Of a stretch of DNA of 64,000 nt, positions 35,590-47,896 are shown in pieces. Numbering within the stretch: position 1 is the first letter of the stretch; every line of letters begins with the position of its first letter. The stretch lies in the NCBI RefSeq assembly GCF_019320115.1, contig NC_089595.1, positions 109,880,158-109,944,157 on the forward strand. The letters run 5' to 3'. The notes under the pieces are model-generated. The model saw nothing but the letters and a program-made list of their open reading frames with translations. It searched no databases and had not been told where the DNA came from. This stretch comes from Miscanthus floridulus (Eukaryota > Streptophyta > Magnoliopsida > Poales > Poaceae). The translations under genes were made by a program, and so were the position numbers.

Positions 35590-36876
35590 ATGACGGACGG
35601 TTCGGAGATGGACGACAGCAGTGGCACTGCTATGGCTGTCCAGCCACAACAAGAGGTCGTTGTTCGCACGTTGCGGGAGGTCAGCGGCACCAGTTGGCCG
35701 ATGCTGACTCGCACCAACTGTGGAGAGTGGTCGGTGACCATGAAGGTCAAGCTCAGAGCCCGACGGCTCTGGAATGTTGTTGACAAAGGCACCGAAAATG
35801 AGAAAGATGACATGTCAGCGTTGGAGGATATCCTCGTTGCTGTACCGACGGAGTACAGGGAGCCGTTGGGGGCGAAAAGCTCTGCTAAGGAGGTGTGGGA
35901 GGCTATTGCGGCGATGTGCGTCGGTTCTGACCGTGCAAAGAAGGCGACAGCCCAGCTTCTGAAGCGGGAGTACGCCAAACTCAAGTTTAAGGATGGTGAA
36001 ACGGTGGAGGATTTCTCCCTCCGCCTGCAGACGCTCATCAGCAAGCTGAAGAGTCACGGCATCACCATCGACGAAGAGGAGGCGGTTTCCAAGTACCTCC
36101 ACTCTGTGTCGACAAAGTACATCCAGATCGCTCTCTCCATAGAGACGATGCTGGACTTGTCCACCCTCACCATTGAGGATGTGACAGGCCGTCTGCAGAC
36201 AGTGGACGAGCACCTGGAACAGGCGACAGCAACGAAGGACAGCGGCAAACTGCTGCTGATAGAGGAGGAGTGGGCTGCTAGGAGGAGCTCCGGGGTAGCC
36301 TCCTCTAGCCGTGGTGGCGATGACAAGCGCCACGGCAAGGCTTCTTCAGAGAAGAAGAATCAGGTCGGCCCCAACGCCTGCCGGCGCTGTGGGAAGACGG
36401 GCCATTGGGCACAGGAGTGTCCAAATCGTAAGCAGGAGCAGAAGGCTGAGGCTCATCTGGCGCAAGCTGATGATGATGATGAGGCCACTATACTGATGGC
36501 AATGTTCTATGCACTGCACGATGTCGAGACCGAGGAGAAGGGAGAGGTAGCGACGGTGGAAGGACCTAGGAAGGCCCTGAAAGTTGTCAACCTCGACGAA
36601 CCGCGCGCCTAAGTCCACCTCGGATGTGTGGGCGGTGAGCAGGAGCAGCGGTGGTATTTGGACTCTGGTGCCAGCAACCACATGACGGGCTCCAAGGCAG
36701 CCTTCTCTGAGCTTGACGACGATGTTACCGGTATGGTGAAGTTTGGTGACGGATCAAGGGTGGCTATCCGAGGGCGCGACACCATCATCTTTAGGTGCCA
36801 GAACGGGGAGCACTGCGCGCTAACGGATGTATATTACATCCTGCAGCTGCGTTCAAACATCATCAGCATTGGTCAA
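35590..36876 (+). pseudogene. Copia gag and protease (5' half of the polyprotein)
   Basis: ATG 35590 opens a 340-codon gag of the UBN2/DUF4219 type, with a zinc knuckle CRRCGKTGHWAQEC near residues 261-274. A TAA at 36610-36612 (probably from CAA) interrupts the same frame, which then continues with the protease motif [13 protein letters not shown] at about 36,652. The frame runs to the Gypsy insertion point at 36876, ending IISIGQ. Gag forms the particle and protease (active-site DSG) processes the polyprotein. The frame resumes exactly at 49634. Only the TAA breaks this half. Confidence 0.9.
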
Positions 36877-37347
36877 TGTGGGGGTATTAACCCCTATACC
36901 CTTACGGCTAGGCTTGGGCCGGCCCGGACCAGGGGATCTGGCCCACTAGAAGACGACGCGTGGCCCAGCCAATCTGCTCGGAGTCCCGCACAAGGAATCA
37001 AGACAGACTTGGAGATCAAGCAAGATCCTGGTCGGTTAGAATAGGAATCCTTATCCGGCCACCTATAGCAATTGTAACTGGTTAGGATTAGTTTCTAGAT
37101 CTGTAACCCTGCCCCCCAGACTATATAAGGCGGGCAGGGGACCTCTCTAAAAAACATCTCTCATTGACATACAGTAATACAATCAGACGCAGGACGTAGG
37201 TATTATGCCTTCATAGCGGCCAAACCTGGATAAAACCTCGTGTCTGTCTTGCGTCACCATCTTGTTTGTAGCTTACGCATCTATCTACCGATAATCTACT
37301 ACCTTGGGCATATCCCTAGGTAGACTACCGGCCATATTTTGTCGACA
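36877..37347 (+). repeat. Tat element 5' LTR
   Basis: A 471-bp LTR nearly identical to 49159-49628. It holds a TATA-like 'ctatataaggcgggcagg' near 37,120, the likely promoter. The primer-binding site appears to start at 37349 (TGGTGCACCAGGTAGGGGG). Confidence 0.9.
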
Positions 37348-37395
37348 GTGGTGCACCAGGTAGGGGGTGTGCGTATTGCTCTCCAAACGAACAAG

Positions 37396-39732
37396 ATGGT
37401 CATCATCCCCGGTTCCATGGCTACGCCAAACGGCCTCATGTTCACCATCGGCCAGATCACCTGGACCACTAGCTCCGACGACTTCATCGCCATGACCACG
37501 GAGGAGGCGTGGATTCAATCTACGTCGACCACTGCTTCACCTGCATCGGCTATAGCTCCAACCACGGTGGATCTGGCTTCGGCCACACCAGCATCATCTT
37601 CAGCCACGCCGACAACCCGTCGTCCGCTTTCTCGCTACAAGGGGAGGCAGATCGACAACACCGACCTGCTCGACTCCATCGATTGGGTCGGCACCAAGCT
37701 TGCTGAAACCCTAGCTCTGGTAAGTTCGATTCAAAGTCAACCTAATGAGCGGGTAACCACTGTCCACAATAGATCTACCCGACCAGCTCGGGCCAGTCAT
37801 CCTGCATGACTCGGTATGGATCTCATGGTCACATCTACTCCTGAAGGGTGCTCTGTTCGTCGCCGACCAGCCCCTACGATGGGTCTTCGGCTCTCCGAGA
37901 GCGAAGCCTTGATGGAGAACTACCAGGCTCAACCCTACGGTCTACGCAACTTCGTCAACATGGTCTGAATTAAGAAGTATCAAGAAGGATTGGTCCACAC
38001 AGTTCAAGAGGGCGGCTCAAGCTCCCCGTCCAGCATCGCATCTAATGGCTCCGTCCACACCGAGCTCCAGCATCATGACAATGAAGGCATTGAATACGAT
38101 CTAGATATCCCAGACCACGCCCCAGGGTTCCCATGATTCCCATCCTTCCCACCAAGGTGAGAAGACTTGATCAATGTTGTCAGTAATGACGAACCACCGG
38201 CAGTTGGCAAAACAGAACAAGAAAGGCTAGCACGTGAAGCACGCAATATTGACCGATTTAATCACCGACAAATCAAAGCCGAGGTAGAGGAGGAGGCACG
38301 ACGCATAAGGGTCCAGCCACATGACCTTAACAATGCCTTTGATAGAGTGGGGGACAAGCAGGTCTTCAGGACTCCGAGCGCCAACATAGCTATTGCTATG
38401 GCGATAATGCAACGACTACCCAATACCCTGGAAATCCAGGCAGTTCGTGATGATATACAAGCTTACCTGATGGCTGCTATGGCCTAGACCGCAGAGATTG
38501 TAAATCAAGCCCAGGCTCCATCTGTCTCAGTCGAATCAAGCCATAGCCGCCAGTACTCAAGTCGCTCACAGCCACCCAACCAACGTGGCTCGTGCAACAA
38601 CGACCCATCAGACAACCATCAAGGAGGAAACGGTGGTCATGATGGTGGTCGGGACGACAACCGCCGCGACTACCAGGACAACAACCGCCGCGACTACCGG
38701 GACGACAACTGCCGAGACAACCACGATAATCACCGTGATAACCATGGTCATAGGGTTAACTAGGGTGGCAATCAGGATCGCCGTGATGGCAATAACGATC
38801 TTCGCCATTCCCTCGGAGAATGCAATTTGCGCGATCACATTAACCAAAGAGCCAACGATCGTGCATCCCACGAAATCTATCGCTGTATGGAATATGATAC
38901 TACCCACGGCCCTCTGGGTTTGAAGCAGTTTACTCCACACCTTCGCCAAGTCATATGGCCCAAGAACTTCAAGCTCAAAAAACTTCAGAAGTACGACGGC
39001 AAGGAGAACCCTAAATTATGGGTCATGCTCTACAAAATCGCATGCAGATCAGCCATGGCTGACGAGCACGTCATGTCTAATTACTTCCTAGTCGCCGTCA
39101 GCCATGCAGGCCACCAATGGTTGGTCAGCTTGCCGGCAAACTACTTTGATTCTTGGCAAGAGCTCAAGCAAGCATTCATCGATAACTTCATTGCTACTTA
39201 TGAGCAACCCGACAACAAATATGATCTGCTGCAGATTCGAGATCACAAAGATGAGCCACTGCACGAGTACGTCCGACGCTTCTCGAAGATGCGCATCAAG
39301 GTCCCATCAATCTCTAATAATGAGGCAATCGAGGCTTTCATCACTGGTCTCCGCTTCCACGATGCCCTAAGGGACAAGCTCCTCCGCAAGAGACCTGAAT
39401 CAGTCACAGCGCTCCTAGCCACTGCTAAAAAATATGCGGATGTCGATGATGCTAAAAAGATAATCATCGAAAAAGCAGCAAGGGTTCCACGCTCTGACCA
39501 CCCCCCACACCGCGACGACTACCGCGGTAACCGTGGTCAGAATGACAATTTTGATCGCCGCAACCAGCGCAACGATTCCCGCGACCAGCGTAATCAGCGG
39601 CGTAATCGCCGTGACGATTATAGGGGCAAGCGTGCTCGGGAAGACGATGGCGAGGTCAACACCATTAAAAAAGGTGGCGGACATCGCAACTACGAAGAAG
39701 ACTATGCCAAAGCATTAAAAGGACCCTGCTAG
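37396..39732 (+). pseudogene. Tat element gag, with several stops
   Basis: From ATG 37396 one frame holds an N-terminal variable region, an Arg/Asp-rich tract (about 38,560-38,770, RDD/NRRDY repeats), and the Retrotrans_gag core at about 38,880-39,450 (LKKLQKYDGKENPKLW, WLVSLPANYFDSWQELKQAF, DEPLHEYVRRFSKMR). A second Arg/Asp/Asn-rich tract ends it. In-frame stops occur upstream of and within the basic tract (for example 37807, 37966, 38485, 38761) and at 39730, which reads TAG where Trp is usual. Gag coats the element RNA; the decay means no full-length product. Confidence 0.8.
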
Positions 39733-40100
39733 CTCCATCCCAAGTCAAACCATACTATGGAGAATTGTCGTATTCTCTAATCTATCTACACGCACCAACA
39801 GGCTCTGGATACATTCAACAAGCCTAACAACGCAGGGGAGCAGCGTAACGAGGACAACGATGATGAAGATGCAGATCCCCATCACAAGTACGTCAAGCCA
39901 ACCAATCGCGTCCACACCATCATTGGGGGCAAAGTGTCCATCGAGACCACATGAGAACGCAAGCTACTCGCTCGTGCTTGATTGAACGTGGCCGACACCG
40001 ACAACCTCATCGCCGATCCACGGCTCCCTCCTTGGTCTCACCATGAGATCTCCTTCAACAGAAAGGACCAATGGGCTACAATACCTGAGCCAGGGTGTTT

Positions 40101-43100
40101 TCTCTAGTTCTTGATCCTTGTATCAACAAGGTTTAGTTTGACAGAGTGCTGATTGACGACAGCAGTTCCATTGATATACTGTTTAAGAACGGTTTGCCAG
40201 CCCTGAAGATAACCTAGGCTGATCTCAAGCCATATGAGGCACAGTTCTGGGGTGTTCTCCCTAGACAGAGCTCCACACCTCTTGGGCAGATCACGCTACC
40301 TGTGCAATTTGGTACCCTGGACCACTTCCGTATCGACTACGTCAACTTCGTGGTCGCTGACTTCGAAGGCACCTACCATGCTATCCTTGACAGATCAGTG
40401 CTCACCAAGTTCATGGCCATACCTCACTACAGGTATTTGGTGCTCAAGATGCCTACTGAGAAGGGGGTTCTAACTCTCAGGGGCAACGTATACGCAGCTT
40501 ACACCTGTGAGGATGACAGCTTCAAAATAGCAGAGGCTCACGACCTCTCTATTCGCATGGCTGAGACCATGCTCGATGCCAAGAAGACCCCAGCCGACCA
40601 CCTAGAGATCCCAGAGCTCGAGGCCCCACGCAAGAACATCAAGTCCAAAGAGCACAAAGTGATCTAGCTGGTCGACGGTGATCCCAGCAAAACAGCCCTT
40701 ATCGGGGCCAATCTGGATCCTAAATAGGAAGACGCGCTCATCAGGTTCTTGAGGAGCAACGTGAGTGTGTTCGCATGGAAACCCGCTGACATGCCTGGTG
40801 TACCTCGGAACTTGATCGAGCACTCCTTAAATGTCAATGGCAAGGCCAAACCTATCAAGCAGAAGCTACGACGGTTCGCTCGCGACAAAAAAGAGGCTAT
40901 TAGGGTAGAAGTTACATAGCTTTTGGCAGCCGGATTTATCAAAGAAGTGTATCATCCGGAGTGGTTAGCCAACCCGGTTCTTGTACGCAAAAAGAATAAT
41001 GAATGGAGAATGTGCGTTGATTACACTGATCTCAACAAACACTGCCCTAAAGACCCCTTCGGCTTACCTCACATAGACAAGGTCATAGATTCAACTGCCA
41101 GTTGTGAGTTGCTTTCCTTTCTCGATTGCTACTCTGGTTATCACCAGATCGCTCTCAAAAAGGACGACCAGATCAAGACATCCTTCATCATGCCCTTCGG
41201 CGCCTACTGCTACATGACCATGTCGTTCAGGCTCAAGAACGTAGGGGCTACCTATCAACGCGCCATACAGGCCTGCCTCAAAGATGAGATAAAAGATGAC
41301 CTTGTCGAGGCTTATGTTGATGATGTAGTTGTTAAAACCAAGGAAGCATACACCCTTGTTGACAACCTCGAACGTACCTTTGCAGCTCTTAACACATTCC
41401 AATAGAAATTAAACCCAAAGAAGTGTATCTTTGGTGTTCCATCTGGTATATTGCTCGGCAACATCGTCAGCCATGACGACATACGCCCTAACCCAGAGAA
41501 GGTAAAAGCTGTCTTGGACATGAAGCCACCCAAAAAGGTGAAGGATGTTCAGAAGCTTACAGGATGCATGGCTGCCCTCAGTCGTTTTATATCAAGATTA
41601 GGCGAAAAAGGACTACCGTTTTTCAAGCTGCTCAAAGCAACCGAGAAGTTTGAGTGGTCGGAGGAAGCAGACGCTGCCTTTACACAGCTGAAGCAATTCC
41701 TTACATCACCTTCGGTCCTCACTGCTCCCAAAGAAGATGAAACCCTCTTGCTTTATATTGCGGCAACTAATCGGGTGGTCTCCACTGCCATGGTAGTCGA
41801 GCATGACGAGCCTGGCCACGTCTACAAGGTACAGTGTCTAATCTATTTCATTAGTGAGGTGCTCAATGAATCTAAGACCAGGTACCCACAGATTCAGAAA
41901 CTGATCTACGCTATACTGATTACATCCCAAAAGTTGAAACATTACTTCGACGAATATCGTGTGGTGGTCATGACCAAGTACCCTCTGGGAGACATCATTC
42001 GCAACAAGGATGCGAACGGGCGCATCATCAAATGGGCAATGGAGCTATGCCCTTTCTCCTTGGAATTTGTAAGCCATATTACAATCAAGTCTCAGGCACT
42101 TGTCGATTTCATCGTCGAGTGGACAGACTTAAGCACACCTGCCTCTTAGGGGGCCACTAAGTATTGGAAGATGTACTTCGATGACTCTCTCAACATCAAT
42201 GGTGTAGGAGCAGGAGTCCTTTTCGTATCACCATCCAAGGAGCAGCTCCGGTATGTCCTCAGGATTTATTTCCCGGCGTCTAATAACGCCGCTGAGTACG
42301 AAGCATGCCTACATGGTCTACGCATTGCAGTTGAGCTCGGTGTCAAACATCTCTATGTCTATGGAGACTCGGCTCTAGTCATCAACCAACTCAACAAGGA
42401 CTAGGATACGACCAGCGAAAAGATGGACGCATACTGCAAATCGATCAGAAAGCTAGAAGGCAAGTTCTATGGCATCGAGTACACACATGTGGTCCAGGAC
42501 AAAAATCAAGCAGCAGATGCACTGTCAAAGATAGGCTCATCCCGAGCCAAAGTCCCACATGGTGTATTTGTTCAAGACCTGCTCACGCCTTCCATTAAAG
42601 AAGAAGATCCTGCGGCCGACAAGCCTCCAGACCAGCTATTGGTGGCTACGGTTCCGATGTCAAACACCACCGAACCACCTCCAACCACTAAGGAGCCTGA
42701 CTGGAGAGTACCTTTCATCAAGTACCTTACAGATGGTAGCGGTTACACTGATCGGATAGAAAACGAACACCTGATGCATCGTAGTAAGTAGTATCTGCTC
42801 GTCGATGGCAAATTGTGGCACAAGAACGCGAAGGAGGAAATCTTGATGAAGTGTATAACCCAGGAGGATGGTGAACATCTCCTAGAACAAATCCACTCTA
42901 GCTCCTACGGCAACCACATGGCCTCGAGAACGCTGGTTGGCAAGGCTTTCCGAGCAGGGTTCTATTGGCCGTCAGCCGTAGCCGATGCAAAGAAGCTAGT
43001 CCACCATTGTGAAGGTTGTTAGTTCTTTGCCAAGAGAATCCATGTACCAGCACACAAGATTTAGACAATACTAGCCTCCTAGCCCTTCGCATGCTAGGGA

Positions 43101-43940
43101 CTGGATATGATCGGGCCTTTCAAACCGGCCCCTGGGAAATTTACATGCGTTTTTGTGCTGATCGACAAATTTTCCAAGTGGATAGAGTACATGCCCCTGG
43201 TCAAGGCATCTTCAGAAAAGGCTGTCGCGTTCATCGACCAGGTCATCCACCGCTTTGGCATACCCAATACTATCATCACCGATCTAAGTACTTAGTTCAC
43301 CGGAAATGCTTTTTGGGACTTCTGCGGTGAAAGGAGCATAGTAGTAAAATACGTCTCGGTGGCGCACCCTAGAGCTAATGGACAGGTCGAGCGGGCAAAT
43401 GGTATGATCTTGGACGCACTTAAGAAGAGGATGTACAGAGAAAATGACAAAGCTCCCGGAAGATGGCTCAAAGAGTTACCGGCCATGGTCTAGGGTCTCA
43501 GAACCCAGCCCAGTCGTAATACTGGCGTATCACCATACTTTATGGTTTATGGCGCTAAGGCAGTGCTCCCAGCAGATATAGCCTTCAGATCAGCACGGGT
43601 AGAGAACTTCAATGAAGACAAGGACAATGAAGTACGAGAGCTAGAAGTGAATAGTGTAGAAGAGAAGCAGCTCGATTCTTCCATACGTACAGCGAAATAC
43701 CTTGTTGTTTTGTGCAGGTACTACAACAAGAACGTCAAGGAGCGGTTCTTCATGGTTGGGGACCTGGTCCTGAAGTGGAAGACCAATCAGGCCGGTGTCC
43801 ACAAACTTGCAACCCCATGGGAAGGGCCCTTCATGATCAAGGAGGTTACACGCCCAACATCTTACAGGTTAGCTCACCTAGACGGTATGGACATACCCAA
43901 TTCATGGCACATCGATAAGCTTAGGTGTTTTTATGCTTAA
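40101..43940 (+). pseudogene. Tat element pol: protease, RT, RNase H, archaeal RNase H, integrase
   Basis: One frame runs from about 40101 to the natural TAA at 43938. Protease-like sequence (VLIDDSSSIDILF) is near 40,150. The reverse transcriptase includes MCVDYTDLNKHCPKD, SFLDCYSGYHQI and the catalytic YVDD at about 41,317. The Gypsy RNase H follows. The second RNase H has MYFDDS, NAAEYEA, YGDSALV and NQAADALSK (42,170-42,540). Integrase has the H-H-C-C finger (42,890-43,020), LDMIGPF, a damaged second Asp motif (ITDLST) and ANGQVERAN. Fifteen premature stops interrupt this frame, at 40134, 40215, 40665, 40725, 40917, 41403, 42147, 42402, 42789, 43020, 43062, 43080, 43095, 43293 and 43491, and every one is TAG. 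I found no frameshift in this span. Confidence 0.9.
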
Positions 43941-44442
43941 CTACTAAGATATGTACCCCTCTTGTACTTTCGATTTAATTCAATAAAGCTATTATGATTT
44001 CTCTGACCACTCTAATGTGTCACTTCGAAGTCTATTGTTATTCTAACTCAACCAGTTAAAACCGACCACCATTCCTTCTGGGGTTTTCGGAGCAGGCCCT
44101 ATCTCCGGTTCCTCCCAATGCGTGCATGGGATCCGCTCTCTACGCTATGGGTGATCGGCAGGTGCTCTCTGGTTTGACTTGTGTGTTTCTACTTGTGCAC
44201 AAGCTACGCACCTCACACTCTGACCACAAGACAAACCAGGGCCATACAAACCTTTCAGGATGATGTGTCGGCTAAACTGGTACAACTAAACAGAACGCTA
44301 ACACGTTCTAACTTAGTTACACCAACACGATATCCGAGCTTAAACACGTTTTCTACAAAACAAACAAGCTTATGCTGATATACAGTTACTTTATTACAAG
44401 CTTGCCTGAAAAGGTCCTCGGCTGGTCGGGGCACACGGCACC
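43941..44442. other. Tat element 3' untranslated start
   Basis: Non-coding sequence between pol and the antisense gene. It includes 'aattcaataaagc' near 43,978, a plausible polyadenylation context, and nothing else I recognise. Confidence 0.4.
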
Positions 44443-47400
44443 TACTGCTCGCTGGGCCTGGCATCATGCAAGGGTCTCGAGGACTCTAGCATTAATCGAG
44501 CTAAAGAAGATGGCCCCGCCGATGCTTGGCTAGTCGAGACCGTAGGCTTCGCCGGTTGGCTTGAAAATGACGGCGCTCCTAGCTGACTTGTTGACGACGT
44601 TCCCTGTATGGGTGGTGTCGCACCTCCACACAGGTTAATATCACCAATTATTTTCACCGACAAGTCCAGCTAGGTCATTCGTAGCTCCTCGGCCTTGTCT
44701 AGATCTACCTCCTTTAGGTATCTAGCCTCTAGGCACTTGAGATCAATCAGGGGGTAGTGAGCACGTACCATGCTCAGCACATGTGCGCCTGTGTACTCTC
44801 CTGCCTCCTTCATGAACTCCTGGAATCATCCCCATGCCTTCTGGCATCTCTCGATCAATCCTAGCTACGGAGTCCTTAGCACATCTTCTACTAGTGCCGG
44901 ATCGATGAGGTTAAGGACCGACAAAATGCCCGTTGCCACCTCCTAGCACCAGCTTTTCCAAGTGTCACGGTCCTTGATGATCTCTTGGCATTGTGCCTTC
45001 TAGCCATCATGGTCTTTTATCATGGCCTCCAGATGTTTCTTTGCATTGACTTTTATAACTGCAAACCACACACGCTATTAAAACTTCAGACCACGCCAAA
45101 CTACGGCAGGCAACAAAAATGAGCAAAGGGGTTTGGACAACTTACCTTTCAGCTCCTCTGTCATCTTGGTCGTGTGGTCCTGGAGCTGTGACTGGTCTTG
45201 CGCCAGTTTTCTGTTGTCCTCTTTCAGGCGATCACTCTCCACGACTGCACAACTATTCTCCTCTCGGAGACGGATAACTTCGGCTTCTAAGCCTGCACTA
45301 CAGCTGTTACTACCAACAACGCAACAACACTTGTTAGTAGTCGTTGTGAAAAAAGTGGCTACTTACTTGTTCTTTCCCGCTCTTTATTACTGAGCTGGAC
45401 GACCAGGTTCTAGTTCTGGGACTCTTGCACTGTCTTTTTATGGTTGGCGGCTTCAAGTCACTGGCGCAAGCGTTCCACCTCCGTCATCAACTCCTTGTTG
45501 CTTGCAGCGATCCCCTCGATCTGGTCGAAGCATTTCTTGTGGTACCTTATGGTCTTCATTAAGTCCTATGTGCAGATAGCTAAGTAAGATAGTTCGACTA
45601 GACAGCAAGATCAGGTAGTGAAGCAAAGCTTACCTGCACCTCCGTCACAAGCCGTTTCACCGCCCGTTCAACTTTCTTGGTTTCTTCGACCTCTGGGATT
45701 TCCTCATGAACAACCCATTGGTCGTTCCACCAATGTGACACATAAACATGTTGTTGCTTGTCTTGCGGGTGGCCCAGGACCTCCTCCACCTCGTCCTCTT
45801 TGGGCTCTTCTTTGGGCCCTAGTGCTGGTCCAGCGTCAGCAGTGTCTGTGATCACCAAAGCCTTCCCACAGTTTTCAGCGTCGGTTAATGTGGGCTGTGC
45901 TCTCACCTCTGGTTGCTGCTCCTCGATCTGCTCTATCACCCTCGATATTGAGGTGTTGCCCTCAGCAGGTCCAGCACTCGGAGCACTCATGCCCGGCTCA
46001 GTTGGTCCCTCGACCACCTGCTCGGGGACTGTCGTCTGACTGCTCCCTTGCTAAGGTCCCGACGGATCTTCTACTATGGCTTCCTCGGTGGCCGGCTGCT
46101 AGGCAGTCTGCTCTGAACTTATTGGTGGAGCCACGCTACTTTCGGCTAACTAGTCCAGACTTTCTGTGGATGCCGAACTATTACATCCGAGATAAGTTCA
46201 GAAGGCAACCATATTCAATGCAAATTGTTAACTTACATCAAGGTTACAAATACTTACATGTTGGATGTGCGGAATGATGTGGAGAAGGCGCGTCTCTTTG
46301 GCCGTACTTGCTCCACGTGCTGTGACGCCTGGTCTCCCTCTACATCTAGCACTGTTACTGGGCCTTGGTGCTCAACCCCTCCGCTACTTGCCCTTTGCGC
46401 TATAGTGGTTGGTGGCATGCTCGGTCGAGTTGTCGCTCCTATCGCCAATCGCGTTCCTTGCCCAGGTACTCCCAAGGTCGACCCGGCTACATCCTTTACC
46501 GCCGTCGGCAATGTGGGTCCCATAGGCATGGAGGAGATACCTTGCTCCATCGACTCTAGCTGCTTCCTCCTCTTTCGAGGGACAAGTTGAAAGGTGTCTA
46601 CATCCTCTCCCTCCTCCGTGTCATCATCCGACCAGGCAAAAATTGCCTGTCGACGCTTGCTGGCCAGGTTCTCCTTTTGGCTCATTGATACTTAGCGCCC
46701 CCCAGTGAGCAGGGTGGTTGTTGATCTCTTCTTTGGCTGTTTGGGGGTAGCCAGCTGCTTACCAGCGGCTAGGGCCGCTGCCTCCTCTCCAGCTCCGAGC
46801 ACCGCCCAGTCGATGTCCTCGTCTTCGATCTCGACGCTGGTCTAGGTGGTGGGACCAGCTCCTTGTGGCCACTCCACTCCAGGGGGTGGCGACACAAACA
46901 CTATCGCTCTATCCCGACCATTAACCTAGGTAACAAAAATGGGTGAACACAGTAAGTTTCCACTTATCCTACCACAATATAAAACTATGGGTATAGGGCA
47001 AGATGAGTTACCTTTGGGGGAGGTCGGGCAAGCTTGAAAGCATGCTCGATGTCGCTCAATCTAGCATAATTTGGATCAGCTAAGTTAAATAGCTCTCCAA
47101 TTCTGGCTTTGACTTCGACTTTGTCAAGTGCCCCCTGCCTCATCCTCGTCGGGTCCGTGCTATCTTAATATTCATAGCCAGGATATACTTTCCTCTGGCA
47201 GGGCTGGATCCATCAGCTGATGAAGTTCCCGACCATGCTCGGACCATCTAGTTTTTTCCACGGGATCATTCAAAATATTTTTGGAATCTGTTCTAGGTGC
47301 TCGGGCTTCTCTAACCAGGTTGTCCTCTTCTCCGGAATGTACCCCACATCGCACAGTGTGATCGTGTTTGGCTCTTCGTGGATGTAGAACCATTTCTTGT

Positions 47401-47896
47401 ACCAGTCGTCTAGCAACGTGTTACATGGGCAGTGTAGGTACTGGGCTTTCATGCCGTCACGGAGGTTGAGGTACACACCCCCGGCTATCTTCGAACTGCC
47501 GCTTCCTTTCTTCCACAGACAGAAAAGATGGCGGGAAAAATCAAAATGGGGCTGGAAGCCGCCATATGCTTCGCAAAGATGTATGAAAGTGGTGACAAGG
47601 AGGATCGAGTTGGGATGCAGATTGCAAATCCCAATCTCGTAGTAAAGACAGAGCCCCTAAAGAAAAGGATGTACCGGAACCCCAAATCCCCGCTTAAAGA
47701 AGTCTTCAAACACCACGATCTCACCTGGTTGTGGATCAGGGTACCCCTCGCCCTCCGGCGCATGCCATCCTGCGAGCTCCTTGTTGTGGAGTACCCCCAT
47801 GGTGATGAGGTCTTCAATGGTCTGCTCGTTGCTTCTCGATTTCCACCATTCCTTCGCCATGACTCCTGCCTTCTTCTGCGCATCACTTTTCGCCAT
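44443..47896 (-). pseudogene. Antisense spliced gene of the Tat element (PF04195-like plus coiled coil)
   Basis: The gene reads opposite to gag-pol. ATG 47896 opens a frame (MAKSDAQKKAGVMAKEWW, then GYPDPQPGEIVVFEDFFKRG) that continues past one TAG at 47655 through LHPNSILLVTTFIHLCEAYG and FDFSRHLFCLWKKGSGSSK to about 47,270. This resembles the 'putative gypsy type transposon' domain PF04195. Further exons lie at about 46,685-46,254 (acidic/basic linker), 46,017-45,635 (acidic, WWNDQWVVHEEIPEVEE), 45,560-45,380 and 45,310-45,145 (Leu/Glu/Lys coiled coils), and 45,050-44,443 (HYPLIDLKCLEARYLKEVDL, then a Ser/Pro tail). GT donors are visible at several exon ends, for example after GTGCAG at 45,634 and after CTGAAAG at 45,146 (minus strand). 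Several stops make this copy non-functional. The role of this protein is unknown to me. Confidence 0.7.

Noticed and set aside
38585..38949. Thr/Val/Ile-rich ORFs on both strands in the Tat gag
   Set aside because: Frame-shifted shadows of the Arg/Asp/Asn repeat tract of gag.
40134..43493. Exclusive use of TAG stops considered as stop-codon reassignment or suppression
   Set aside because: The element also ends genes normally, other elements nearby show mixed stops, and conserved Gln/Trp positions point to decay.
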